Shown one piece after another: positions 1 through 8,549 of a stretch of 64,000 bases of DNA. The stretch lies in the NCBI GenBank assembly GCA_024279865.1, contig JAJRRC010000022.1, positions 145,091 through 209,090 on the forward strand. Direction: 5' to 3'. Positions within the stretch are counted from its first letter, which is position 1, and every line of letters starts with the position of its first letter. Origin of the DNA: Planctomycetota bacterium. Lineage in GTDB: Bacteria; Planctomycetota; Phycisphaerae; Phycisphaerales; Phycisphaeraceae. The position numbers were made by a program, and so were the translations under genes. Under the pieces are notes generated by a model. The model saw nothing but the letters and a program-made list of their open reading frames with translations, was not told the origin of the DNA and made no database searches.

Positions 1-660
<660 letters not shown>

Positions 661-685
661 TCCATACCCCCGGAGTTTTTATTCA

Positions 686-1654
686 ATGGCAACCAAAACG
701 CAAAAATACTTTTTGGGTATTGACCTCGGCGGAACCAATATCATGGCGGGGGTCGTCGATGCTGGGGGCAACGTTCTATCCCGTACCAAAAGAAAAACCC
801 GCTCCAAAATTGGACCCCAAGGGGTCATCGACCGAATTACCAATGTCGCCAAAGAAGCGACCCTCATGGCCAAGCTTACGTTCAATGATCTCGCTGGCGT
901 GGGAATCGGCGTGCCTGGCCCGGTCAACCCGGCCACCGGCACCGTCATCACCGCCAACAATCTACGATGGGACAATATCCCCTTGGCGGACCTGCTTGCA
1001 CAAAAGATGTCCTATAAAGGGCCCATTGCCGTGGACAATGATGTGAACGTAGGCACGTGGGGTGAATTCAAGGCCGGGGCTGGCAAACCATTTCATGATG
1101 TCATGGGCGTGTTCATCGGCACGGGCATTGGCGGCGGCTTGGTCCTCAACAAAAAACTCTATCACGGCCACTTCAACAGTGCCGGGGAAATCGGACTGAC
1201 CCTACTGATGCCCAACGCGCAACTGGGACGGCGCACCCTTGAAGACATGGCCAGCCGGACCTCCATGGCCCGACTGATCACCCAACTCATCGAGGCCAAC
1301 CATCCCAGCATGATCACCGAATTAACCAATGGGAAACTCGATGGCATTCGCTCTAAAATTATTTACCAGGCTATCGAAGCCAAAGATCAAGTTGTTTGCC
1401 GCGTGGTCCGTGAAGCTTGTCAATACGTCGGCGTGTCCATTGCGAACATGGTGACCATGCTCAGCTTGCCCTGCGTGATCATCGGAGGCGGACTCACCGA
1501 AGCCTTGGGCGACACTGTGATCGACTGGGTCAGAGAATCTTTTGACGATGCGGTCTACCCTGAACATCTCAAAAAATGCAAAATCATTGAGGCGGCCCTT
1601 GGTGATGACGCGGGCCTCGTCGGAGCTGCCTTGCTTGCCCAAGCAGCCCAGTAA
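686..1654 (+). CDS. ROK-family sugar kinase (glucokinase-like)
   Basis: A 322-residue cytoplasmic kinase of the ROK family, probably phosphorylating glucose or another hexose. The N-terminal phosphate-binding motif GIDLGGTN is at residues 11-18, the VDNDVNVGTWGE catalytic-Asp region follows, then GTGIGGG and a C-terminal IIGGGL. The start is ATG 686, with GGAG at 672-675; an upstream in-frame extension to 533 overlaps gatA and is unlikely. Unusually, the ROK zinc site (CxCGxxGC) is absent: after AGEIG the sequence reads LTLLMPNAQLGRRTLED, and the usual His of the ExGH motif is Leu. The family call is sure; the substrate is not. Confidence 0.9.
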   Translation: MATKTQKYFLGIDLGGTNIMAGVVDAGGNVLSRTKRKTRSKIGPQGVIDRITNVAKEATLMAKLTFNDLAGVGIGVPGPVNPATGTVITANNLRWDNIPLADLLAQKMSYKGPIAVDNDVNVGTWGEFKAGAGKPFHDVMGVFIGTGIGGGLVLNKKLYHGHFNSAGEIGLTLLMPNAQLGRRTLEDMASRTSMARLITQLIEANHPSMITELTNGKLDGIRSKIIYQAIEAKDQVVCRVVREACQYVGVSIANMVTMLSLPCVIIGGGLTEALGDTVIDWVRESFDDAVYPEHLKKCKIIEAALGDDAGLVGAALLAQAAQ

Positions 1655-1674
1655 ACCCTTCTTCAATGGGCAAA

Positions 1675-1688
1675 TACCCTTTAGGGTA
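1675..1688. repeat. Perfect 14-bp palindrome TACCCTTTAGGGTA
   Basis: A perfect inverted repeat with no T-run, 20 bp after the ROK kinase stop. A similar TACCC/GGGTA palindrome forms the terminator-like hairpin at 60590-60613. Its function is unknown. Confidence 0.5.
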
Positions 1689-1734
1689 AGTCACCCAAAA
1701 AATAATGATTTTTAGAAAAAAAACGCATTAGGTC

Positions 1735-1857
1735 TTGATTAATAGACCCATTTCACTAAAAATTTGGAGAGAAGCACGTTTCTAAGCCGATTTGTGTCCT
1801 ATACACCTTGCTTTCTCCCCTCCGCCCCGTTGTCGCTTCGGTGACAGCGGGGTTTTT
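1735..1857 (+). ncRNA. Possible small RNA or 3' transcript ending in a strong terminator
   Basis: The 276-bp gap between the ROK kinase and pntAA has no convincing ORF. It holds a weak promoter-like pair, TTGATT at 1735-1740 and TAAAAA at 1757-1762, followed about 65 bp later by a strong UUCG-loop terminator. This would give a transcript of roughly 90 nt. It could equally be the trailer of the gatA-kinase transcript. This is inference from position only. Confidence 0.25.
1825..1857 (+). terminator. Rho-independent terminator with UUCG tetraloop
   Basis: A stem starting CCCCGTTGTC pairs with GACAGCGGGG, with one G-U wobble. It is extended by two more pairs closing a TTCG loop and is followed by TTTTT. 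This is a textbook intrinsic terminator, 170 bp after the ROK kinase stop and 74 bp before pntAA. Confidence 0.85.
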
Positions 1858-1930
1858 ACATCTCTCCAATTGGCAGTCCTTCCCAATTACATTAAAGTAA
1901 TATAAATATTGTATTTAAGGGACCAAAGCC

Positions 1931-3079
1931 ATGAAGATCATCATTCCCAATCAAACGCAGGACAATGAAAACCGCGTTGCCATTGATCCTTCTGCCGTCA
2001 AAAAGCTCATTGCCCTTGGTTGTGATGTGGTGATTGCTGCTGATGCAGGAGCCAAAACCTATTATCCAGATCAAGCCTACATCGACCAAGGTGCTACCGT
2101 CGCCACGGGAGAAGCCTTTGCCAAAGCATGGGCCGAGGCAGATATTCTCATCACGCTACACATGCCTGAACCTGAGCAGTTAAAGCAAATCAGGTCGGGC
2201 GCGATTCTCATGGGCATGCTTGCACCTCTGTCGCACCACGATCAAATGCGTCAACTCCTAGATGGCCACGTCACGGTGTTCAGCATGGAATTTGTCCCAC
2301 GCATCAGCCGAGCCCAAGCGATGGACGTACTCAGTTCCCAAGCGAACATCGGCGGATACATGGCCGTCATTCGTGGCACGCAATCCTGCCCGAAAATGAT
2401 GCCCATGATGATCACCGCAGCAGGCACCATTGCCCCCTCCAAAGTATTCATTCTCGGCGCGGGAGTTGCGGGCCTTCAAGCCATCGCCACCGCCAAACGA
2501 CTCGGTGCTGTCGTCGAAGCGTATGACGTTCGCCCTGAAGTTGAAGAACAGGTCAAAAGCCTCGGCGGACGGTTTGTAAAATTGCCCACCACCCGTGACG
2601 ATGCCTCCGCCGCCGGCGGGTACGCCAAAGAACAGACCGATGAAGACCGACAAAAACAAATCGAACTAATGACCAAACACGTTGCAGGCGCTGACATCGT
2701 CATCACCACCGCAGCCCTCTTTGGCAAAGCGCCCCCACTACTGATCCCCAATGACATGCTCGCCCAAATGGCGCCCGGCAGCGTCGTCGTCGACATGGCC
2801 GCAGACCCAACCGTCGGACGAGGTAACTGCGAAGCAACCCAGCCCGGCAGCGTCATCGTCACCGATCACGGCATAACCATCGACGGCACACTGAACCTGC
2901 CCGGCCTCGCCCCCGTCCATAGCAGCCAAATGTACGCCAACAACATGCTCGCATTCCTACGCGAAATCATCAAAGAAAAGACGATCACCTTAAACCTCGA
3001 AGATGATGTTCAACGGGGGGCCTGCATCGCTCATGATGGTGAACTCACAAACGAACTTGTTAAAAATGCCCTTGCTTAA
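1931..3079 (+). CDS. pntAA: NAD(P) transhydrogenase subunit alpha, part 1 (NAD-binding domain)
   Basis: A 382-residue protein corresponding to domain I of proton-translocating transhydrogenase, which binds NAD(H) and exchanges hydride with NADP(H). The N-terminus MKIIIPNQTQDNENRVAIDP matches the alanine dehydrogenase/PntA N-terminal domain. The dinucleotide motif ILGAGVAGLQA lies near residues 172-182, followed by YDVRPEVEEQV and the mobile-loop region. The protein ends without membrane segments, so this is the split-alpha form. An AAGGGA ribosome site precedes the ATG. It leads the pntAA-pntAB-pntB operon; pntAB begins 39 bp downstream. Alanine dehydrogenase is the closest alternative, but the following genes settle the call. 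Confidence 0.95.
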   Translation: MKIIIPNQTQDNENRVAIDPSAVKKLIALGCDVVIAADAGAKTYYPDQAYIDQGATVATGEAFAKAWAEADILITLHMPEPEQLKQIRSGAILMGMLAPLSHHDQMRQLLDGHVTVFSMEFVPRISRAQAMDVLSSQANIGGYMAVIRGTQSCPKMMPMMITAAGTIAPSKVFILGAGVAGLQAIATAKRLGAVVEAYDVRPEVEEQVKSLGGRFVKLPTTRDDASAAGGYAKEQTDEDRQKQIELMTKHVAGADIVITTAALFGKAPPLLIPNDMLAQMAPGSVVVDMAADPTVGRGNCEATQPGSVIVTDHGITIDGTLNLPGLAPVHSSQMYANNMLAFLREIIKEKTITLNLEDDVQRGACIAHDGELTNELVKNALA

Positions 3080-3118
3080 AACTTAAAACTTGAAATTTAA
3101 AATGGAAAGGTTTTTCCT

Positions 3119-3406
3119 ATGGACCCTTTTGTAACCAGCGTCATTGTTTTTGTCTTGGCGATCTTCATCGGCTTTGAAGTCATCACCAAAGTCCCCTCGG
3201 CACTACATACCCCACTGATGAGCGGTTCCAATGCCATCAGTGGTATCACCCTCGTCGGCGCGCTCATGGCCTCGATGAATGATGATTTCCAAACCCTTGG
3301 CGTCATCCTCGGAACACTCGCGGTCGTCTTTGCCACCATCAATGTCATCGGCGGCTACGTCGTCACCAACCGCATGCTCAAAATGTTCGACTCCCGCAAA
3401 AGCTAG
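3119..3406 (+). CDS. pntAB: NAD(P) transhydrogenase subunit alpha, part 2 (membrane domain)
   Basis: A 95-residue membrane protein with three hydrophobic helices, equivalent to the C-terminal membrane part of PntA. The segment VPSALHTPLMSGSNAISGI is diagnostic of this subunit. Together with the PntB membrane domain it forms the proton channel in the cytoplasmic membrane. It sits between pntAA and pntB. Its TAG stop is followed directly by a run of 15 C and GGAAG, an unusual 3' flank shared with other genes in the window. Confidence 0.95.
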   Translation: MDPFVTSVIVFVLAIFIGFEVITKVPSALHTPLMSGSNAISGITLVGALMASMNDDFQTLGVILGTLAVVFATINVIGGYVVTNRMLKMFDSRKS

Positions 3407-3426
3407 CCCCCCCCCCCCCCCGGAAG
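3407..3426 (+). repeat. C15 run followed by GGAAG, directly after the pntAB stop
   Basis: A homopolymer of 15 C begins at the base after the TAG stop and ends in GGAAG. The same stop/C-run/GGAAG arrangement follows icd and, on the minus strand, the sugar kinase gene. Length may vary through slippage. Confidence 0.9.
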
Positions 3427-3476
3427 CTGGGCATTCGATAAAGCCCGGCCTGTTGGGGAATTGCCCCTTTGTTTTT
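3426..3476 (+). terminator. Two hairpins, the second terminator-like, inside the pnt operon
   Basis: The first hairpin pairs GCTGGGC (3426-3432) with GCCCGGC (3442-3448). The second pairs GGGG (3455-3458) with CCCC (3464-3467) around AATTG and is followed by TTTGTTTTTT. It lies between pntAB and pntB, so it would attenuate rather than end the operon, unless pntB has its own promoter. Confidence 0.5.
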
Positions 3477-3537
3477 TCTGCCAAAAACCAGCCCCCCTTA
3501 ACTTGCTCATATTAAAAGATTAAAGATTGGTTTCGTT

Positions 3538-5070
3538 ATGCTTAATACCACACTGGCTCTCAGTCCTGATGACATTATGAATCTGCTGTACCTCACCGCG
3601 GCGGTTTTGTTTATCGTCGGCCTCAAACTCCTGTCTAGCATCAAAACCGCCCGACGAGGCAACCTCATCTCCGCATTGGGGATGCTCCTCGCCTGTGCGG
3701 TCACCCTTGCCAAACTCACCGGGCCAACCTTGGGAAGCCTTGCGTGGATCGGTGCAGCCGTCGCAGTAGGAACGATCTGTGGCCTCTTGCTCGCATTAAA
3801 AACCCCCATGACTGGCATGCCTCAGATGGTTGCCCTGCTTAACGGCTTTGGCGGCATTGCCTCCTTGCTCGTAGCGACAGCAGACTACCACGGCCGCTTT
3901 GCACGCACGATCCAAACATTTGGGAGCGATGCCCTCGCTGAAACCAAACGCCAGTTCTACACCCAAACCTGGGTCTGGGACAGTAACCTCGCCATCGGAC
4001 TAACCGTCCTTGTCGGAGGCATCACCTTTACGGGCAGCCTTGTCGCCTTCGGCAAACTCCAAGGACTCTCCATCACCCCCACCCGACCGATCCAATTCTT
4101 CGGCCAAAAATTCCTCATCGGACTCGGACTCCTCGCTTGCCTTGCTCTAGCCATTGCACCGTTGGTGGTCTTTGAATCACCACTCACAGCCGACTTGTCC
4201 GACCTCGTCAACCATGCCCACCAATTCAACTGGTTCATCATTGCCATCTGCGTCATTTCTCTACTACTGGGAATCCTTTTGGTCATCGGCATCGGCGGTG
4301 CGGACATGCCCGTGGTGGTCTCACTTCTTAATAGTTACTCAGGCATTGCCGCAGCCATGGCAGGATTTGCCCTGCGAAACCAAGCACTCATCATCACCGG
4401 CGCACTCGTCGGTGCATCGGGTATTATCCTCACCAACATCATGTGCAAAGCCATGAACCGGTCCCTCGCCAATGTCCTGTTCGGCGGCGTAGGCGGGGCC
4501 CCCAAAGCAGGTAGCTCCAGCAGCGGTAAAATCACCGGAACCGCCCGTGAAATGACCGCTGAAGACGTGGCCATCCAACTTGATGCTGCCAGCCAAGTCA
4601 TCGTCGTCCCAGGCTATGGCATGGCCGTCGCTCAAGCCCAGCACGGCGTGGCTGAACTGGGCAAAGCCCTTGAAGACCGTGGTGTTACCGTGAAATACGC
4701 GATCCATCCCGTGGCCGGCCGCATGCCCGGGCACATGAACGTCTTGCTCGCTGAAGCGAATGTTCCTTATGAACAGCTCTGTGACCTTGAACAGATTAAC
4801 CCTGAATTTGAGCAAACTGACGTGGTCCTGGTCATTGGCGCCAACGATGTGACCAACCCCGCAGCCCGTCATGCAACGGAGAGTCCGATCTATGGCATGC
4901 CGATTCTGAACGTCGATCAAGCTCGCTCGGTGGTGGTCATTAAGCGAAGCCTCAACCCAGGCTTTGCAGGCATTCAAAATGAACTCTATTTCCAACCCAA
5001 CTGTGGCATGCTCTTCGGCGATGGCAAAGCCATGGTCAATGCCTTGATCACAGCGTTGGCTGAAATTTAA
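3538..5070 (+). CDS. pntB: NAD(P) transhydrogenase subunit beta
   Basis: A 510-residue membrane protein. The first half (about residues 1-320) contains eight or nine hydrophobic helices forming the proton channel with PntAB. The C-terminal half is the NADP-binding domain III, with GYGMAVAQAQ, GRMPGHMNVLLAEA, VIGANDVTNPAA and GKAMV motifs. The complex uses the proton gradient to drive NADPH formation. The length is slightly above the E. coli protein (about 460). Its start follows an AT-rich stretch 131 bp after pntAB. A truncated repeat-family copy begins immediately after its stop. Confidence 0.96.
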   Translation: MLNTTLALSPDDIMNLLYLTAAVLFIVGLKLLSSIKTARRGNLISALGMLLACAVTLAKLTGPTLGSLAWIGAAVAVGTICGLLLALKTPMTGMPQMVALLNGFGGIASLLVATADYHGRFARTIQTFGSDALAETKRQFYTQTWVWDSNLAIGLTVLVGGITFTGSLVAFGKLQGLSITPTRPIQFFGQKFLIGLGLLACLALAIAPLVVFESPLTADLSDLVNHAHQFNWFIIAICVISLLLGILLVIGIGGADMPVVVSLLNSYSGIAAAMAGFALRNQALIITGALVGASGIILTNIMCKAMNRSLANVLFGGVGGAPKAGSSSSGKITGTAREMTAEDVAIQLDAASQVIVVPGYGMAVAQAQHGVAELGKALEDRGVTVKYAIHPVAGRMPGHMNVLLAEANVPYEQLCDLEQINPEFEQTDVVLVIGANDVTNPAARHATESPIYGMPILNVDQARSVVVIKRSLNPGFAGIQNELYFQPNCGMLFGDGKAMVNALITALAEI

Positions 5071-5162
5071 GACGCGCCCCCGCGAACGCTGTTAGCGTGT
5101 GGCTATTTTTCAAACGACCCACCTCGTCAGAGGCGGTAAAAAATGATGCCATTTTCTCCAGG
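5071..5162 (+). repeat. MITE-like element, copy A (left end missing)
   Basis: This matches the dispersed family seen also near 14855, 42477, 52497 and 63716. It has a hairpin around AACGCTGTTAGCGTGTGG, then GGCTATTTTTCAAA, the CCCACCT segment and the right end GGCGGTAAAAAATGATG. The left terminal inverted repeat is absent. It begins at the pntB stop codon and is oriented with pntB. Confidence 0.8.
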
Positions 5163-5171
5163 GTGCCATGC

Positions 5172-5245
5172 CTTTCATTTACCGAAAGGGACAAGTCACA
5201 CTGGGGGACTTCCGGGGGGCTTTCATTTACCGAAAGGGGCAAGTC
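5172..5245. repeat. 26-bp direct repeat overlapping the end of the fmdB-like gene
   Basis: Two copies differing by one base (5172-5197 and 5220-5245) lie 48 bp apart, with CTTCCGGGGGG between them. The second copy includes the last codons and stop of the zinc-ribbon gene; the first looks like a duplicated gene end. Confidence 0.85.
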
Positions 5246-5448
5246 GCACCGGGATCGCCACAGCTTCCACAACCGCCCATGGGCATGGGGTCCGGCTGCC
5301 CAGACCCCGCAGAGAAAACGCTATGCACCCGTGCGGTCTGATCGTGGCCACATGCTTCACACGCCATTGGCTCATCTGCCGCAGCCATGGAACGGATCAC
5401 TTCGGTCAACTCATGACATTTTTCACAACGGTATTCGTAAATAGGCAC
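5227..5448 (-). CDS. FmdB-like putative zinc-ribbon regulatory protein
   Basis: A 73-residue protein starting PIYEYRCEKC, the signature of the FmdB/CxxC zinc-ribbon family. The two knuckles are Cys8/Cys11 and Cys30/Cys33, spaced as expected for one bound zinc ion. A Gly/Cys-rich tail follows, which is common in the family. The start is GTG at 5448, because AAGGAG lies 7 nt upstream and because the family begins at this Met-Pro-x-Tyr position; the longer ATG ORF adds eight foreign residues. The role is unknown in most organisms, although it was first linked to formamidase/amidase gene regulation. Confidence 0.88.
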   Translation of the reverse strand: MPIYEYRCEKCHELTEVIRSMAAADEPMACEACGHDQTARVHSVFSAGSGQPDPMPMGGCGSCGDPGATCPFR

Positions 5449-5599
5449 CAGACAACTCCTTGGTGAACGCAATCACTTCACAAAATCAACGTGACGAATT
5501 GTAGGAGCAGAACCCTAACCCAGCAAACATTTGCCACGGCTTGAGCTTCAATAAACCTAACTTTTATTTTAATTTGGATGCCACGCAGTAACGCCCCAA

Positions 5600-6238
5600 T
5601 CATCGCAACCGAATCTGCCAAGGCTGGACCGGCTTCACAATGACCTTGTTTTCAATGCGGGTGGCCACGATGCGGCGTTGGTGACGGCCATCAATGCGGC
5701 GGTCGATGCGGCGATCAATTCGCTGGCTCATCAAAGCGGGATTGGCAACCCTATTCCCAGCAGCACTTACGTGGGTTGCGAGGGGGGAGGTCAGGACTTG
5801 ATTCATATCTGGGCTGAGGATAAAAACCGTGTTGGCTGGGATGGTTTCTAGAAAGAGGCCGTCTCGTTTGGAAGATACGTTTTGGGCGAATTCTTGTTTT
5901 TTGCCTTTGGATTGTTTGATCGGAACCCAATAGTTGGGCTGATCCATTTGAGCGGTCACGCCGGGCGAAACGCGATAGAAGGCTTCGGATCGGGTGCGGC
6001 TGGTCAGTGGGTTGGCTCCGCCGAGCTGTTGCAGTTGCCTGACTCTTTCTCGAGGCACTGCAAACAAGGATGTATGTTCACCATTGGAACGCAACCCTTG
6101 AGTCAGTTGACGAGAACTACGGCTAAGCAGGTCCAAGTCGCCAACGCCTTGATCCACGGGTCTACCTTGGATCGCTTGTGCCATAACAATGGTGGAGAAA
6201 AAACTTCCGACAATCAGGATAATCAAAGAGATTCGCAT
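5600..6238 (-). CDS. Secreted protein of unknown function
   Basis: A 212-residue protein with a clear signal peptide (hydrophobic residues 3-19, likely cleavage after VMAQA). The mature part is rich in Arg, Gln and Ser. Near the C-terminus it has a short repetitive basic stretch (RIDRRIDRRIDGRHQRR), which may arise from a 12-bp DNA repeat. I recognise no domain. It is divergent from the MoxR gene, whose start lies about 58 bp away, so the two may share a promoter region. Confidence 0.65.
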   Translation of the reverse strand: MRISLIILIVGSFFSTIVMAQAIQGRPVDQGVGDLDLLSRSSRQLTQGLRSNGEHTSLFAVPRERVRQLQQLGGANPLTSRTRSEAFYRVSPGVTAQMDQPNYWVPIKQSKGKKQEFAQNVSSKRDGLFLETIPANTVFILSPDMNQVLTSPLATHVSAAGNRVANPALMSQRIDRRIDRRIDGRHQRRIVATRIENKVIVKPVQPWQIRLR

Positions 6239-6295
6239 ACTTAAGATTATCGGCTCATTCGCCTGTCAAGGCTGAATTTGGGTATGCTAGCCGGT

Positions 6296-7363
6296 ATGTC
6301 TGTGGATCAGGATTTAGCCATTTTCGATGAGATTCCCGCTCGGTGCGAGCAATTGCGTCAAGTCATTGGGCAAGCGGTGGTGGGTCAGTCGCAGACGGTG
6401 GAACTCCTTTTGGCTGCCTTGATCTGTCATGGCCACGTGTTGTTGGTGGGTGTTCCGGGTTTGGCTAAGACACGGCTGGTGCGAACGTTGGGGGCTGCAT
6501 TGGATTTAACCACGCAGCGGATTCAGTTTACGCCTGACCTGATGCCTTCGGACATTGTGGGAACGGAATTGATTCAGCCAAATTCTCAAACAGGCCAGCG
6601 GGAGTTGGTTTTTCAACCGGGTCCTGTGTTTGCACATTTGGTTTTGGCAGACGAGGTAAACCGGGCACCGCCCAAGACGCAGGCAGCGTTGCTTGAAGCG
6701 ATGGCCGAGCGTCAGGTCACTGCTGGGGGGCAGACTCGCGGGTTACCTGAGCCGTTTGTGGTGATTGCCACTCAGAACCCTATTGAGTTGGAGGGGACCT
6801 ATCCGTTGCCTGAAGCGCAGTTGGACCGATTTATGTTCAGTTGCCACATGGATTATCCAGATCGAGCCCAAGAGATGGCCATTGCGCGTCTGGGCGAAGA
6901 TGATTTTGAGCAGGCCATTAAGCCGGTGGTAGATCATCCAACACTTGGGGCATGGAACCGCGTCGTCGGCAAGATGCCTGTGAGCGAGAGGCTCACGGGA
7001 CTGGTCGTGGATTTGGTTCGCGCAACCCGACCCAGTCAACAAGAAACATTGCCAGGAAAACAACCGGGGGAGCCGGGGGTACGACCGGGGGCACTTCCGG
7101 GGGCGGGGGCGGGGGTGGGGGCACTTCCGGGGGTGGATCGTTATCTTTCGTGGGGCGTGGGACCTCGTGGGACTCAGCATGTCTTGCGGGGGGCGTGTGC
7201 GTTGGCTGCGATGGCAGGCGAGCCGACACCGACATTGGACCATGTTCGTCTCGTGGCACCGGCGGTTTTGCGTCATCGGTTGGTTTTAAATTTTGATGCG
7301 ATGAGTCAGCAGATCACGCCTGATCAGATTCTCGAAGAAGTTTTGGAGACATGCCTCAAATGA
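6296..7363 (+). CDS. MoxR-family AAA+ ATPase with Pro-Gly insertion
   Basis: A 355-residue AAA+ ATPase of the MoxR type; these act as chaperones in maturation of partner proteins, often with von Willebrand factor A proteins. Walker A is GVPGLAKT near residue 51, Walker B is VLADEVNRAPPKTQ near residue 116, and the sensor-1 region is VVIATQNPIE. ATG 6296 gives the usual N-terminus; ATG 6284 is possible and there is no clear ribosome site. About 24 residues, rich in Pro and Gly, are inserted near residues 256-280 between the conserved VRATRP and DRYLSWG segments and come from the CCGGGGG repeat tract. The usual DUF58 partner gene is missing; the stop overlaps the next gene as ATGA. Confidence 0.9.
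   Translation: MSVDQDLAIFDEIPARCEQLRQVIGQAVVGQSQTVELLLAALICHGHVLLVGVPGLAKTRLVRTLGAALDLTTQRIQFTPDLMPSDIVGTELIQPNSQTGQRELVFQPGPVFAHLVLADEVNRAPPKTQAALLEAMAERQVTAGGQTRGLPEPFVVIATQNPIELEGTYPLPEAQLDRFMFSCHMDYPDRAQEMAIARLGEDDFEQAIKPVVDHPTLGAWNRVVGKMPVSERLTGLVVDLVRATRPSQQETLPGKQPGEPGVRPGALPGAGAGVGALPGVDRYLSWGVGPRGTQHVLRGACALAAMAGEPTPTLDHVRLVAPAVLRHRLVLNFDAMSQQITPDQILEEVLETCLK
7064..7134 (+). repeat. CCGGGGG tract inside the MoxR gene
   Basis: G-rich imperfect repeats with a period close to 12 nt, including CTTCCGGGGG twice. The frame is kept and encodes a Pro-Gly-rich insertion. Confidence 0.9.
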
Positions 7364-8169
7364 ACAGCAAACACACAACGCCCCATCACTGGTATCGGAT
7401 CATCGGATGGATCGGCATCTGCTGCCTGGCGAGTTGCTCCGCGGAGTATCAGTCCAAGCAACTGCATCGCGCCCGCCAAGCTTATACCCAAAAAAACTAC
7501 ACACAGTCTTACCACTTGTCTGTTGGCATTTTCCGGTCCGCTAGCACGCAGTCGACCGTCACGCAGGAGGCCTACTACCTTGCGGGCATGTCCTCTCACA
7601 AGCTCAAAAAATTTGCCACCGCCAAGAAGATGCTTCATCAAGCCTCAACGAGTTTGGACCGCCAATTGGCAGGCGACGCGTTGACTCAATTGGGCTTGAT
7701 CTACAACAAAGAGTTGCAATTCGCCAAGGCAGCGGCGGCTTTTAGCGGTGCGGCTGTAAAATTAAATGGGCAGGAACGAGCACAGTGTTATTTTCATGCA
7801 GGCTTGGCTCAGCAGAATTTAGGTTGGTGGCCTCGGGCGAGATCTTCGCTGTTACTGGCGCGTGGGTACAACAAAAAAGCAGAGTTGGGCCGTCAGATCC
7901 AAGCGTATTTGAACACCACAGGCTTCACACTTCAGGTGGGCGCTTTTCGCCAGCGGTCTTTGGCGATGCGGCGAGCAGGTGAATTAACCCGTCTCACCCA
8001 AAACATGCGGATCAGTCTGCCTCGCGTGACTGCGGAAAATCCGTCTCCCAAAAGCCCGTTGTTGTATCGGGTTCACATTGGACACTTTTCCAGCTACAAC
8101 ACGGCCGCCGCAGCCCGCAAACAAATCCAAGTCTCCGAGGCCATGATTGTCCCACTGGCGAAGCCTTGA
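7360..8169 (+). CDS. TPR/SPOR-domain lipoprotein
   Basis: A 269-residue lipoprotein: lipobox LASC after a hydrophobic signal, then tetratricopeptide-like helical repeats (about residues 30-180) and a C-terminal SPOR domain beginning FTLQVGAFRQRSLAMRRA (about 189-265). SPOR domains bind denuded glycan strands of peptidoglycan and often sit at division sites. The start is ATG 7360, overlapping the MoxR stop as ATGA with GGAG 11 nt upstream; an earlier ATG at 7351 is too close to the ribosome site. Translational coupling suggests a joint cell-envelope role. Confidence 0.85.
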   Translation: MNSKHTTPHHWYRIIGWIGICCLASCSAEYQSKQLHRARQAYTQKNYTQSYHLSVGIFRSASTQSTVTQEAYYLAGMSSHKLKKFATAKKMLHQASTSLDRQLAGDALTQLGLIYNKELQFAKAAAAFSGAAVKLNGQERAQCYFHAGLAQQNLGWWPRARSSLLLARGYNKKAELGRQIQAYLNTTGFTLQVGAFRQRSLAMRRAGELTRLTQNMRISLPRVTAENPSPKSPLLYRVHIGHFSSYNTAAAARKQIQVSEAMIVPLAKP

Positions 8170-8215
8170 TCAAACCGTTTCATTCGGCACGGCTATTGGG
8201 CTCTTTTAACAATCG

Positions 8216-8539
8216 TTATTTCTCTATGTCCAAAGGTCTTTCAGAGGAACCCACTGGGGTCAACTGCTGGCATCGTCGCAAAGACGCGAGCAAAAGTCCA
8301 TGGGCATCTGAACGGTTGGCCTCGTGAAAATAGGCCTGGATCACTGCGGGCGGATCTTGTGCGTCAAGGAAGGGTTGAACCTGACCTTGGGTCAATTTCC
8401 ACAACAATTTAAGAAGCTGAACATCTTCTTCTTGTGGATTTGGGTCAGCCAATGGCGCCTTTTCAGATTGTTCAAACAAGGTCATTGTCCAACTCGTCAT
8501 CAAGAGAAAAAACCACTTTTTTATTTCGACATGAAACAC
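8216..8539 (-). CDS. Small hypothetical protein downstream of araC
   Basis: A 107-residue reading frame from a GTG at 8539, ten bases after the AraC stop. The N-terminus has a short hydrophobic stretch (KKWFFLLMTSW) that could be a signal or anchor. The rest is helical and acidic to neutral (QEEDVQLLKLLWKLTQGQ). I recognise no domain. There is no clear ribosome site; ATG 8500 is an alternative start. Its amino-acid composition looks coding, but confidence is limited. Confidence 0.45.
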   Translation of the reverse strand: MFHVEIKKWFFLLMTSWTMTLFEQSEKAPLADPNPQEEDVQLLKLLWKLTQGQVQPFLDAQDPPAVIQAYFHEANRSDAHGLLLASLRRCQQLTPVGSSERPLDIEK

Positions 8540-8549
8540 AGGTGAGGTG

